From positions 1 through 64,000 of the forward strand of contig JAUNKK010000001.1 of NCBI GenBank assembly GCA_030532825.1: a stretch of 64,000 nt of DNA, read 5' to 3'. The DNA comes from Propionibacteriaceae bacterium. GTDB lineage: Bacteria > Actinomycetota > Actinomycetes > Propionibacteriales > Propionibacteriaceae. The position numbers and the translations under genes are program-made. Within the stretch, counting starts at the first letter, position 1, and every line of letters starts with the position of its first letter. A model generated the notes under the pieces. It saw nothing but the letters and a program-made list of their open reading frames with translations, did no database searches and had not been told where the DNA came from. Positions 14,925 through 23,088 of the stretch are shown one piece after another.

Positions 14925-15926
14925 ATGTCCGGAATCACCGGTCTCGGCACCACCTACAATCTGCCGAACTATGTCGGAGAGCTGTTCTCCGCGTCCCCCG
15001 AGGACACTCCGCTGCTGTCCGCGATCGGCGGCCTGACCGGCGGCGAGTCCGTCGGCGCGACCCTGTTCGAGTGGCAGGGCTACGACTTGCGCCACGCCGA
15101 GGACAACCGGCAGCGCACCGAGGGAGCGGACGCCCCGGATGCGTCGGAGCGCGTCCGCTTCCGCGACAGCAACGTCCTGGAGATCCACCAGGAGTCCGTC
15201 GCCATCAGCTACACCAAGCAGGGCGCGGTGAAGCAGCGCACCACGGATGGCGCGCCGGTGGTCACCGTCGGCTCCACCGTGATCCCGGCCAACGAGTTGG
15301 CCTGGCAGCTCGATCAGCAGCTCAAGCAGATCGCGCGCGATGTCGAGAAGTCGTTCATCACCGGGACGTTCCAGAACCCGACCGACAACAACACCCCGCG
15401 CAAGACCAGGGGCCTGCTCCAGGCGATCACCACCAACACCCTGGCTGCGCCGCAGTCGGAGACCGACAAGACCAAGGACCCGCACGGCTGGGACGGGGTG
15501 ACCGTGGACACAATCCTCGACCTGATGCAGAAGGCCTGGGAGAACGGTGGGCTCCAGGAGTCCGAGACCCGCACCTTGATCATCGGACCCACCGGCAAGC
15601 GCCGACTGTCCAAGCTGTTCATTCGTGACGCGAATTACCGGGAGACCTCCCGCGATGTCGGTGGGGTCAATCTCGAGACCATCATGACCGATTTCGGTCA
15701 CTGCAACATCATGCTGAACCGCTACATGCCCGGCAACAAGCTGGCTGCGGTCTCCCTGGCGGACCTGAAGCCCGCCTTCCTGGAGGTCCCCGGCAAGGGG
15801 CATTTCTTCGCCGAGCCTTTGGCCAAGACCGGGGCATCCGACAAGGTCCAGATCTACGGCGAGATCGGCCTCAATTACGGCCTGGAGCGCAGGCACGCCG
15901 TCCTGACCACCACCCCGAAGGGCTGA
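14925..15926 (+). CDS. Major capsid protein (SU10/DUF5309-type)
   Basis: A 333-residue capsid subunit. The opening (TTYNLPNYVGELFSASPEDTPLLSAIGG) and TLFEWQGYDLRHAEDN match the SU10-like/DUF5309 major head proteins, an HK97-fold branch. VSVAISYTKQGAV-like E-loop sequence and GRYMPGN-like P-domain turns follow (seen as QESVAISYTKQGAV and LNRYMPGNKLAAV). It builds the icosahedral shell. Strong GAGAGGAG ribosome-binding site 6-10 nt upstream. Located right after its scaffold, as expected. Confidence 0.9.
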   Translation: MSGITGLGTTYNLPNYVGELFSASPEDTPLLSAIGGLTGGESVGATLFEWQGYDLRHAEDNRQRTEGADAPDASERVRFRDSNVLEIHQESVAISYTKQGAVKQRTTDGAPVVTVGSTVIPANELAWQLDQQLKQIARDVEKSFITGTFQNPTDNNTPRKTRGLLQAITTNTLAAPQSETDKTKDPHGWDGVTVDTILDLMQKAWENGGLQESETRTLIIGPTGKRRLSKLFIRDANYRETSRDVGGVNLETIMTDFGHCNIMLNRYMPGNKLAAVSLADLKPAFLEVPGKGHFFAEPLAKTGASDKVQIYGEIGLNYGLERRHAVLTTTPKG

Positions 15927-15931
15927 TCCAC

Positions 15932-16207
15932 ATGACCGAGGTTCGAGTCACCTGCCCGACGAAGAACCTCCTGATCTGTGCCATCCCCGTCCAGTTCGTG
16001 GGCGGGGAGGCGCTGGTCAGCGAGGAGATCGCCGAGCAGCTGCGCCCCTACGCCAAGGCCCACGGGCTGCGATTCCCCGGCACCGACGACCAGAGCCCGG
16101 CTCCCAAGGAGAGGGAGCAACCCTCCGAGGAGAAGCCGGTCGAAGAGTCGCCCAAGGTGCCCCGCAAACCCCAGGGCAAGCGAGCCGTCAGCCCCTTCGG
16201 CAACTGA
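15932..16207 (+). CDS. Small head-associated protein, unknown
   Basis: A 91-residue protein after the capsid gene. The first 50 residues are compact (VRVTCPTKNLLICAIPVQFVGGEALVSEEIAEQLRPY), the rest is a Pro/Glu/Lys tail ending RAVSPFGN. Position suggests a decoration, head-fibre or head-tail accessory protein; I do not recognise a family. The ATG follows the capsid stop by five bases. Confidence 0.6.
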   Translation: MTEVRVTCPTKNLLICAIPVQFVGGEALVSEEIAEQLRPYAKAHGLRFPGTDDQSPAPKEREQPSEEKPVEESPKVPRKPQGKRAVSPFGN

Positions 16208-16222
16208 TCCCAGGAGGGAATC

Positions 16223-16594
16223 GTGTCGTACGCGACGATCGAAGACCTGGAGCAGCGATGGCGAAAGATCTCCGACGGCGAGCGCCCACGGATCGAGGCG
16301 CTTCTGTGGGATGCGGCCGTCGAGATCGACGCCATCGCCCCGCGCCCAGGCGAGATGACGGACGCCGACTGGGCCACCCGGAAGGTCGTGTCGTGCCGCA
16401 TGGTCAAGCGCGCCATGCAGCAGGAGGATGTTGGTTCGGGCGTGGAGCAGCTGTCACAGACGGCCGGCCCCTTCGGCATCCAGACCCGATTCGCCAACCC
16501 CACAGGAGACCTTTACCTCACCAAGGCGGACCGACGCCTTCTCCTGGGGAACTCCAAACAGCACGCCGGAAGCGTGCCATTGAGAGGAAGGTGA
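16223..16594 (+). CDS. Head-tail connector (adaptor) protein
   Basis: A 123-residue protein that starts YATIEDLEQRWRKISDGERPRIEALLWDAAVEID, the typical N-terminus of Gp19/Gp15/Gp42-like adaptor proteins, followed by VVSCRMVKRAM and a C-terminal PTGDLYLTKADRRLL. The adaptor ring binds beneath the portal and links head to tail. GTG start at 16223 behind CAGGAGGG. Confidence 0.8.
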   Translation: MSYATIEDLEQRWRKISDGERPRIEALLWDAAVEIDAIAPRPGEMTDADWATRKVVSCRMVKRAMQQEDVGSGVEQLSQTAGPFGIQTRFANPTGDLYLTKADRRLLLGNSKQHAGSVPLRGR

Positions 16595-16595
16595 C

Positions 16596-16946
16596 ATGAT
16601 CCCCGCACCGCACCGCCTCGGCCACCAGCGCCACGCCTGGGGCCCGCCCGATGGGCGCGGCAATCGCACCGACACCTGGACCGATGCCGGGGAGATCGCC
16701 GTCCACTCGATCAGCGGCCCAGAGGGCGAGCTGGCGGACCCGGCGCGCCCTGGGGGTCGGGTCGATCTCATCGCCCACGGCCCTGCCGCGCTGTCCGGCG
16801 TCATCAACCCGCGTGACCGCCTGGTGATCGACGGCACGACCCACACGGTGGTCCAGGTCCTGGACTGGACGAGGGGGGCGTGGCGCTTCCCAGCCGCCGG
16901 GATCGAGATCCATCTGAGGCAAGTGGAAGGAGCCCCAACGCTGTGA
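16596..16946 (+). CDS. Head-tail stopper protein
   Basis: A 116-residue beta-rich protein directly after the adaptor. The segment GVINPRDRLVIDGTTHTVVQVLDWTRG is characteristic of head-closure/stopper proteins, which plug the connector after packaging. ATG one base after the previous stop region, with GAGAGGAAGG upstream. The stop overlaps the next GTG. Confidence 0.7.
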   Translation: MIPAPHRLGHQRHAWGPPDGRGNRTDTWTDAGEIAVHSISGPEGELADPARPGGRVDLIAHGPAALSGVINPRDRLVIDGTTHTVVQVLDWTRGAWRFPAAGIEIHLRQVEGAPTL

Positions 16947-17107
16947 CTGAGGATCTGACTGGCAGGTGCACCCTGCCGCTGATGATGGAGGTGGATGGCA
17001 ACCTCGTCGAGGTCGGCACCACCCAGGTCGATCTCGATCTCCGGGCCCTCAAGATCGGTGACGACGGGCGCCTGTTCGCGGTCGTCGATCTGAGCGCTGA
17101 GGACTGA
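16943..17107 (+). CDS. Small connector-region protein, unknown
   Basis: A 54-residue protein, GTG start in a GTGA overlap. It reads as two beta hairpins (LPLMMEVDGNLVEVGTTQVDLD and GRLFAVVDLSAED). Its place between stopper and tail-completion genes suggests a structural accessory, but there is no recognised family. Confidence 0.55.
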   Translation: MTEDLTGRCTLPLMMEVDGNLVEVGTTQVDLDLRALKIGDDGRLFAVVDLSAED

Positions 17108-17110
17108 CCC

Positions 17111-17383
17111 GTGGCGCGCAAGAGGACCAGGATCAGCTGGCGGCTGGCGGGCTTCAAGGAGCTGCGTACCCACCCGAAGATGCTGGCCGACCTGCAGGCC
17201 CGGGCCGAGCGGATCGCCGACAAGGCGGGCCCAGGCTTCAAGGCCGCCCCCGTCGGGGTGACCGGAGGGCGAGGGCGAGGGCGGGCCGCCGTCGTTGCAA
17301 CCACCCAGAACGCGAACCGCAAGAACGCCCGGGAGCACACCCTGCTGCGCAACCTCGACGCGGGAGGCGACGATGGCATTTGA
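17111..17383 (+). CDS. Tail-completion protein (HK97 gp10-like)
   Basis: A 90-residue basic protein (MARKRTRISWRLAGFKELRTHP). The helical middle (MLADLQARAERIADKAG) and the C-terminal AAVVATTQNANRKNAREHTLLRNLDAG match small HK97-gp10-type minor tail proteins located between stopper and tail terminator. GTG start at 17111, three bases after the previous stop; it overlaps the tail-terminator gene by 11 bp. Confidence 0.7.
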   Translation: MARKRTRISWRLAGFKELRTHPKMLADLQARAERIADKAGPGFKAAPVGVTGGRGRGRAAVVATTQNANRKNAREHTLLRNLDAGGDDGI

Positions 17384-17750
17384 CGACCCGATCCGCATCA
17401 TCTGCGAACACCTGAGAGGAACCCCCGCACTGTCGGGGGTTCCTGCGTTCTCGAGGGTTCCTGCCCCTCGGCCGCCGAAGCTCATCCGCGCCACACTCAC
17501 CGGCTCCCGCCGCAGATCCCCGATCCATCGGGATGTGCGCGTGACCGTCGAGTGCTGGGCCCCCACCGACGCCGAGGCCTACGAGCTCGGCGCCCAGGTC
17601 GAGGAGGCCCTCAGCGGCCTCGACACCGCCTGGGTGTTCGTGCCCGGCGGCGAAGGCGGCTGGGTGGGCGGACCCACCGAGCTACCTGACCCCGACTCGG
17701 GATCCCCTCGGGTCGTGATGACCGTGAATCTGAGACAGAGGAGCCACTGA
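17373..17750 (+). CDS. Tail terminator protein
   Basis: A 125-residue protein in the tail-terminator position. DVRVTVECWAPTDAEAYELGAQVEEAL is the usual alpha/beta core of this family, which caps the tail tube and joins it to the head. ATG at 17373 inside the previous gene, preceded by GGGAGGCGACG. The first 30 codons contain a perfect 10-bp hairpin (17417-17444). The stop overlaps the next start by one base. Confidence 0.75.
   Translation: MAFDDPIRIICEHLRGTPALSGVPAFSRVPAPRPPKLIRATLTGSRRRSPIHRDVRVTVECWAPTDAEAYELGAQVEEALSGLDTAWVFVPGGEGGWVGGPTELPDPDSGSPRVVMTVNLRQRSH
17417..17444 (+). repeat. Hairpin inside tail-terminator coding region
   Basis: AGGAACCCCC (17417-17426) and GGGGGTTCCT (17435-17444) form a perfect 10-bp stem with an 8-nt loop, with another AGGGTTCCT half-site just after (17454 on). 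It sits in codons 15-24 of a gene, so it is either chance codon use in GC-rich DNA or an mRNA structure adjusting expression of tail genes. Confidence 0.4.
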
Positions 17751-17962
17751 TGGACACCGTGCCCACGCCGCAGCCGAAGGTCCGGCTCTGGCACCCCACC
17801 TTCCCTGACGTCACCCAGGAGGTGACCCAGGAGGACAAGGGCGCCTGGATAGAGCAGGGCTGGAAGGCCGAGAACCCCCGCGAAGCCGCGCAGGAGACCC
17901 CGACTCAGCCCGACCAGAGTCGCCACCGAACCGCCACCGAGACCACCCCCAAGGAGGACTGA
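17750..17962 (+). CDS. Small tail-region protein, unknown
   Basis: A 70-residue acidic protein between tail terminator and tail tube. The first half (VRLWHPTFPDVTQEVTQEDKGAWIEQGWK) contains a repeated VTQE and a WIEQGW block of the kind found in short actinophage structural-region proteins; the second half is a low-complexity Glu/Thr/Pro tail. Unknown function. ATG overlaps the previous stop by one base. Confidence 0.6.
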   Translation: MDTVPTPQPKVRLWHPTFPDVTQEVTQEDKGAWIEQGWKAENPREAAQETPTQPDQSRHRTATETTPKED

Positions 17963-17965
17963 CCC

Positions 17966-18553
17966 ATGACCACCAACGCCCGCAACGTCGCCATCGGCAA
18001 GCCGAAGGTCGGCGGCGCGATTTTCTTCGCCAAGGCCTCCGAGAAGGCCCCACTGCCCACCGATGCAAGGGCCGCTCTCGACCAGAAGCTCAAGTCGATG
18101 GGTTACGCCGCGGCCGAGGGGCTGAGGCGCGCGATCAACAAGGCCTACGAGGCGATCAAGGCGTGGGGCGGCGACGAGGTGGCCCGACCTCGCACCGAGC
18201 TGACCGTCACCTTGAGCTTCGTGCTGATCGAGTCCCGCAACGGAGATGTCGCCAAGGCCGTGTGGGGCGAGGAAGCGGTGAGTATCACCGCCGCTACCAC
18301 TGAGCATGGAACCAAGATCGACGTCGCCTATGCCGGGCAGGACGGCCCCGACGGGTGCTGGGTGATCGACATGGCCGACGGTGACGGATTGCACCGCATC
18401 GTCATTCCCAACGCCCAACAGGTCACCGAGAGTTTCGAGCAGACCTACGGTGACTCCGAGGTGATCGCCTACCCGGTGGAGCTGACCCTCCGCCGCGACA
18501 ACAGCGGCAAGTTCTTCTACGAGTACACCGATGACGGAGTGAAGTCTGCATGA
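17966..18553 (+). CDS. Major tail (tube) protein
   Basis: A 195-residue protein with the tail-tube layout: ARNVAIGKPKVGGAIFFA at the N-terminus, GYAAAEGLRRAINKAYEAIKAWGGDEVARPRTE, TVTLSFVLIESRNGDVAKAVWG, then a beta-rich C-terminus ending in DNSGKFFYEYTDDG. Such proteins polymerise into the non-contractile tube of siphoviruses. Start at ATG 17966 after AAGGAGGACTGACCC. Its stop overlaps the first chaperone gene. Confidence 0.88.
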   Translation: MTTNARNVAIGKPKVGGAIFFAKASEKAPLPTDARAALDQKLKSMGYAAAEGLRRAINKAYEAIKAWGGDEVARPRTELTVTLSFVLIESRNGDVAKAVWGEEAVSITAATTEHGTKIDVAYAGQDGPDGCWVIDMADGDGLHRIVIPNAQQVTESFEQTYGDSEVIAYPVELTLRRDNSGKFFYEYTDDGVKSA

Positions 18554-18882
18554 GCAAGAAGAAGGCCTACCGGCGTCCCGCAGGAGCGCCCAAGCTGCAG
18601 GACCACAAGCCCAAGCAGGGCGCCCCGGAAGTGCTCCAGGTCGAGGCCCTGGGCCGTACCTGGGTCGTCGATATGGCCCTGTTCGACGACGACGAGCTCC
18701 TGGAGCGCCTGGGCGAGCTGCGGGAAGGAAACCCCTTCGTCGCGCCGAAGATCGGCAGGACCCTCCTCGGTGACGACTACGAGGTGGCGCGTGACCTGCT
18801 GCGTGACCCGGAGACGGGCCGCGTCAAGGCCAGCGACATACTCGAGTTCATCACGACCCTGCTCCAGGGAGGGGCTGGCTGA
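18550..18882 (+). CDS. Tail assembly chaperone, first frame
   Basis: A 110-residue protein right after the tube gene, in the place of lambda G-like chaperones. The N-terminal 25 residues are basic; the rest (LQVEALGRTWVVDMALFDDDELLERLGELREGNPF, RVKASDILEFITTLLQG in pieces) is a helical acidic domain. It is expected to hold the tape measure during tail assembly. The following frame lies at -1, so some ribosomes may shift near its end (a run GGGAGGGG at 18867-18874 is in place) to make a longer product. Confidence 0.75.
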   Translation: MSKKKAYRRPAGAPKLQDHKPKQGAPEVLQVEALGRTWVVDMALFDDDELLERLGELREGNPFVAPKIGRTLLGDDYEVARDLLRDPETGRVKASDILEFITTLLQGGAG

Positions 18883-19298
18883 TGTCCCTGCTGCGGCTCC
18901 ACCGCATCCTCCGGGAGCACAGGGGGCCGCTCAGGGCAGACCTTAGGCGCGAGTACGGCATCGACCTAGATGCCGCACTCGCGCCGGATTTCCCCGACCA
19001 CATTCCACCCCCCGTCCTGCTGGACCTCATCGACGGCCTGTCCCCGCAGGCCACCTACTGGCGCGCAGTTGATCCCGATCGCGCGACCTGGGGACTCACC
19101 GACCACCTGCTCGCCACCCTCATCGACGATCTACGCGTCTTCATGTGGGAATTTGGCGGAAAGAGGGGAAAGAGGCCAGACCCGATACCACGGCCGGGGG
19201 TCGAATCACCCGAAGAAGTCACAGTCATTGGGGCATCCAAGGGCTTCGACTCGATCGAGGAATTTCAGGCCTGGTATCAGGGACGACGCAACAACTGA
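18882..19298 (+). CDS. Tail assembly chaperone, second frame
   Basis: A 138-residue frame in -1 register to the preceding chaperone, overlapping it as TGATG. Content (LRLHRILREHRGPLRADLRREYGIDLD, TYWRAVDPDRATWGLTDHLLATLIDDLRVFMW) matches the second half of actinophage tail chaperones, usually made as a frameshift extension of the first. It has its own ATG, so separate or coupled translation is also possible. Directly precedes the tape measure, as expected. Confidence 0.75.
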   Translation: MSLLRLHRILREHRGPLRADLRREYGIDLDAALAPDFPDHIPPPVLLDLIDGLSPQATYWRAVDPDRATWGLTDHLLATLIDDLRVFMWEFGGKRGKRPDPIPRPGVESPEEVTVIGASKGFDSIEEFQAWYQGRRNN

Positions 19299-19323
19299 AA
19301 CCGAATGAGAATGGAGGCCCGAA

Positions 19324-22300
19324 ATGGCAAACGGTGTCGAACTCGGCAGGGCCTACATCTCCATTCTCGCGTCGACGAATCAGATCGCCCCGGCGGTCAA
19401 GAAGCAATTCGAGGTCATCGACTCCGATGCCGGGAAGCTCGGCGCGAGGATCGGTGCCCAGATCAGCGGAAAGCTGAAGACCGCCCTGAAGGTGGGGGCC
19501 GGGGCCGTTGCCGGTCTCGGTGCTCTCGTCGGTGGCCTGGCAATCAAGGGCGGTATCGACCGCGCCCTGAAGATCGACGCCGCCCAGGCGAAACTCAAGG
19601 GCCTCGGCCACGACGCCGACTCGGTGCAGGCGATCATGAAGAATGCCCTCGCCTCGGTGAAGGGCACCTCTTTCGGGCTGGGTGAGGCGGCCACCACCGC
19701 GGCCGGTGCCGTCGCCGCCGGGATCAAGCCCGGCGAGCGCTTGGAAAGCGTCCTCAAGGCCGTCGCCAACTCTGCCGCCGCAGCCCAGGTTGACATGGGC
19801 GAAATGGGCGGCATCTTCAACAAGGTCGCTTCTCTCGGCAAGGCGCAGAACGACGTGCTGCAGCAGGTCGCCGACAAGGGTTTGCCGATCTATCAGGCCC
19901 TCGGGAAGCAGATGGGGTTGACGGCTGAGGAGGTTTTTCAGGCCGCCTCGAAGGGAAAGATCAGCTTCGAGCAGTTCGAGGCCGCGATGCGGGACGCATC
20001 CGGCACCGTCGCCGAGGAAATGGGGCAAACCCTCCCCGGCAAGTTCGCGAACTTCAAGGCTTCCCTGTCCCGCCTTGGCGAGTCGGTGGTCTCCCAAGCG
20101 CTGCCCCATATCGCTGATGGCTTCTCCTGGCTGACCGAGAAGGCCGACGCCCTCGGCCCTGCCGCGAAACGCGTCGGCGAGGCCCTCGGCCGGGCCATCG
20201 GCGAAGCCGGGGAGTGGATGACGGGAACCCTCATCCCCGCGACGAAGGACGCCGTGGCCTGGCTCCAGGACCATGCCGCGCCCGCCGTGGAGACCGTCTC
20301 CGGGTGGCTGCGCGACCACCTCGTCCCGGCGCTGCGCGACTCCGGCACCTGGATCCGCGACACCCTCGTCCCCGCCCTGAAGGACACGGTCACCTGGATC
20401 AAGGAGAACTCCACCTGGCTGGAGCCGCTCACCGCCGCCGTGGTGGGCGGGGCGACCGCATGGTACGGCTACTCGAGTGCCATCACCCTGGCGAAAATCG
20501 CCGCCGGCGGACTCACCGCCATTGGTGGGGGCGTGATCGGCGTACTCAAGGGGATCGGCGCGGCAATGTCCGCCAACCCGATCGGCGTGATCGTCACCGC
20601 CATAGCTGCCCTGACTGCCGGCCTGGTGTGGTTCTTCACCCAGACCGAGCTGGGGCAGGAGATCTGGGCGAAGGTCTGGGAGGGGATCCAGGCCGCTGCC
20701 GCCTGGGTCGTCGACTGGTGGAACGGGACTCTCGCCCCGGCCTTCTCCACCGTGTGGGATCTCATCACCCAGGGCGCGGAAGCTGCCGGACAGATCCTCG
20801 GCGACGTGTGGGACGGCATCATGCAGGCTGTCGCCCCGGTCATCGACTGGTTCGGCCAGCACGTGGCCCCCATCTTCCAGTCTTTCGGAGACCTGGTTGT
20901 CGCCGTTTTCGAGGAGCGCGTCAAGCCCGCAATGGCCTTCCTGGCGGGGCTGGCGCAGGTGATCGGCGAAGCGTTCAGCACGATGTGGAACGCCTGGCTG
21001 AAGCCGGTGCTGGACGTCATCGGTGCCACATGGCAGCTGCTATGGGGCAACCTGATGGCGGTCTGGCAGGCGGTTGGCGCCCCGATCCTCACTGCACTGT
21101 CTGCGGGCTTCAGCGTCGCCCAGGCGATCATCGGCGGGGCGATGCAGGCGATCTGGTCGGTCATCCAGACCGTCTGGAATGCGATCAGGATCGTCATCGA
21201 AACCGTCCTCGCCGTCATCGACAACGCCATCAAGACGGTCACCGCCGCGATTCGTGGCGACTGGGTGGGAGTCTGGGAAGGCATCAAGAACCACTTCCAC
21301 ATCATCTGGGACGGCATCGTCGCCTACATCGGCAACCTGCTGAACGGGCTCGTCGGATATTTCGCCGGGGTCTGGGCCGCGATCTCGGGGGCGTGGAAGG
21401 CGCTGTGGGATGGCATCAGTGCGGTCTTCCGCAGCATCTGGGAAAGCCTGTCAGGCCACGTCTCAACCGTCATCGGGAACTTCAAAGCGTGGCTGGATGC
21501 CGTCTGGGCGGCGATCTCCGGGGCGTGGAAGGCGCTGTGGGATGGCGTGCAAAACGTTGCCACCGCGGCCTGGAACTGGATCAGCTCCACCGCATCCGGA
21601 ATCTGGAACGCCATCAAGGGCACCATCACCGGGATCTGGAGCGCCATCTCGAAGGCGTGGACGGACACATGGGAAGGCATCAAGGGCGCAGGCAAGGCCG
21701 CGTGGGACTGGATCAGCTCCACGATCTCGGGCGTTTGGACCTCGATCGAGAACGCCGCCCGCAGCGCTTGGGAGGCCATCGTCACCACGATCGGCGGAGC
21801 CTGGGGCAAGATCAAATCCACTGTCGCCTCCCCGATCAATGCCGTCATTCGATTCATCAACGAGGGCATCATCGGCTCCTACAACTGGGTAGCCGACAAA
21901 ATCAAGATCATCCCGCCGATCAGTGGGACAATTCCCAAGGTGAAGTTCTCCCGTGGCGGTATTCTGCCCGGGCAGTCGTCCTGGCGAAATGGCGACGACC
22001 AGCTGGCGTGGATGCGTCGCGGCGAGGGCGTCACCGTCTCCGAGGCGCTCAGGGATCCCTACGAGCGGACCCGGCTGCTGGCTCTCAACAAGGCCGCGAT
22101 GTCGGGGATGTCCCCGGCCCGGTTCCGGGAGCAGTTCGACGGCGCCCATCTCGCTGGATGTGGTTGCGGAATTCCGCATCACGCCATCGGTGGCGTCATC
22201 GGATTCAGGGGACACCGATTCACCCCGACCTTCGCCGCCCGCATCCTCCAGGCGGAGAAGATCGCAGGCGCCCGGATGCACATCTCCCAAGGAGGCTTCC

Positions 22301-23073
22301 GGCCCAGGACGTCCTACTCCGGCACCAGCCACGCCGGTGACGCCCTCGACATCACCGGCGATTTCCGGCGGTTCATCGAGCCGCTGCGCCGGGTCGGCGT
22401 CGCCACCTGGGACCGTACCGGCAAGGGGCGGTGGGTGCCTCACGCCCACGGCGTCCCCTTGCCGGGGCACGGCTCCCCCGCAGGCTCTGCCGTCTGGCAG
22501 GCGCAGGACTACCTGCGCGGCGGCGACGGTCTGGGTGGCCGCGACAACGGCCCCCGAGTCGCGGTCCGGTCCACCGACATCGAGGAGGCGATCAAGAAGG
22601 GTGCCGACAAGTCCTGGTGGGAGAAACTCGCCGACTCGGTCGGCGAAACCTGGGACAAGATCAAGAACTGGTTCAACGATCTCGTCAACAAGATCGCCGG
22701 CCCGCTCGAGACATTGCAGGGTCTCGTTTCCGGCGACGGCCCCTTCGACAGCCTCGTCAGAAAGCTTGCCGAAAAACTCGGCAAGGACCTGAAGAACTGG
22801 GCCGCCAAGAAACTCGGCCTCCCCACCGACGAGGGCTACGCAACCGGCACCCGCAACGCCCGCCCCGGATGGGCGTGGGTCGGGGAGCGCGGCCCGGAGC
22901 TGGTCAATTTCCGGGGCGGGGAGCAGGTCCTCACCCACGAGCAGTCGCTCAAGGCCACCTCCGGCGGCGTCCACATCGGCACCCTCAACCTCGAGCTGCC
23001 CGAGTGGGTGCACACCCTCGAGGACCTCGCCCGATTCCTTCGCGACCTGGAGCTCCAGGCCCACTACGCCTGA
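19324..23073 (+). CDS. Tape measure protein with embedded M15-type peptidase domain
   Basis: A 1249-residue tail-length ruler, the longest gene of the prophage. The N-terminus (GRAYISILASTNQIAPAVKKQFE) and the helical DUF-like domain at about 80-240 (QLKGLGHDADSV, VDMGEMGGIFNKVASLGKAQNDVLQQVADKG in pieces) are typical. The centre has membrane-like stretches and Trp-rich repeats of about 11 residues, including two near-identical AAISGAWKALWDGI copies. Residues about 960-1050 look like an M15-type zinc peptidase: TSHAGDALDI (His 1003, Asp 1009) and WVPHAHGVP (His 1040/1042). That suggests cell-wall cutting during DNA injection. Strong ribosome-binding context GGAGGCCCGAA. Confidence 0.9.
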   Translation: MANGVELGRAYISILASTNQIAPAVKKQFEVIDSDAGKLGARIGAQISGKLKTALKVGAGAVAGLGALVGGLAIKGGIDRALKIDAAQAKLKGLGHDADSVQAIMKNALASVKGTSFGLGEAATTAAGAVAAGIKPGERLESVLKAVANSAAAAQVDMGEMGGIFNKVASLGKAQNDVLQQVADKGLPIYQALGKQMGLTAEEVFQAASKGKISFEQFEAAMRDASGTVAEEMGQTLPGKFANFKASLSRLGESVVSQALPHIADGFSWLTEKADALGPAAKRVGEALGRAIGEAGEWMTGTLIPATKDAVAWLQDHAAPAVETVSGWLRDHLVPALRDSGTWIRDTLVPALKDTVTWIKENSTWLEPLTAAVVGGATAWYGYSSAITLAKIAAGGLTAIGGGVIGVLKGIGAAMSANPIGVIVTAIAALTAGLVWFFTQTELGQEIWAKVWEGIQAAAAWVVDWWNGTLAPAFSTVWDLITQGAEAAGQILGDVWDGIMQAVAPVIDWFGQHVAPIFQSFGDLVVAVFEERVKPAMAFLAGLAQVIGEAFSTMWNAWLKPVLDVIGATWQLLWGNLMAVWQAVGAPILTALSAGFSVAQAIIGGAMQAIWSVIQTVWNAIRIVIETVLAVIDNAIKTVTAAIRGDWVGVWEGIKNHFHIIWDGIVAYIGNLLNGLVGYFAGVWAAISGAWKALWDGISAVFRSIWESLSGHVSTVIGNFKAWLDAVWAAISGAWKALWDGVQNVATAAWNWISSTASGIWNAIKGTITGIWSAISKAWTDTWEGIKGAGKAAWDWISSTISGVWTSIENAARSAWEAIVTTIGGAWGKIKSTVASPINAVIRFINEGIIGSYNWVADKIKIIPPISGTIPKVKFSRGGILPGQSSWRNGDDQLAWMRRGEGVTVSEALRDPYERTRLLALNKAAMSGMSPARFREQFDGAHLAGCGCGIPHHAIGGVIGFRGHRFTPTFAARILQAEKIAGARMHISQGGFRPRTSYSGTSHAGDALDITGDFRRFIEPLRRVGVATWDRTGKGRWVPHAHGVPLPGHGSPAGSAVWQAQDYLRGGDGLGGRDNGPRVAVRSTDIEEAIKKGADKSWWEKLADSVGETWDKIKNWFNDLVNKIAGPLETLQGLVSGDGPFDSLVRKLAEKLGKDLKNWAAKKLGLPTDEGYATGTRNARPGWAWVGERGPELVNFRGGEQVLTHEQSLKATSGGVHIGTLNLELPEWVHTLEDLARFLRDLELQAHYA

Positions 23074-23088
23074 CGAGAGGAGCCGACC

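Noticed and set aside
21370..21560. Recent tandem duplication in the tape measure as a recombination scar
   Set aside because: The AAISGAWKALWDGI repeats fit the periodic Trp-rich repeats usual in tape measures, so no special event is needed.
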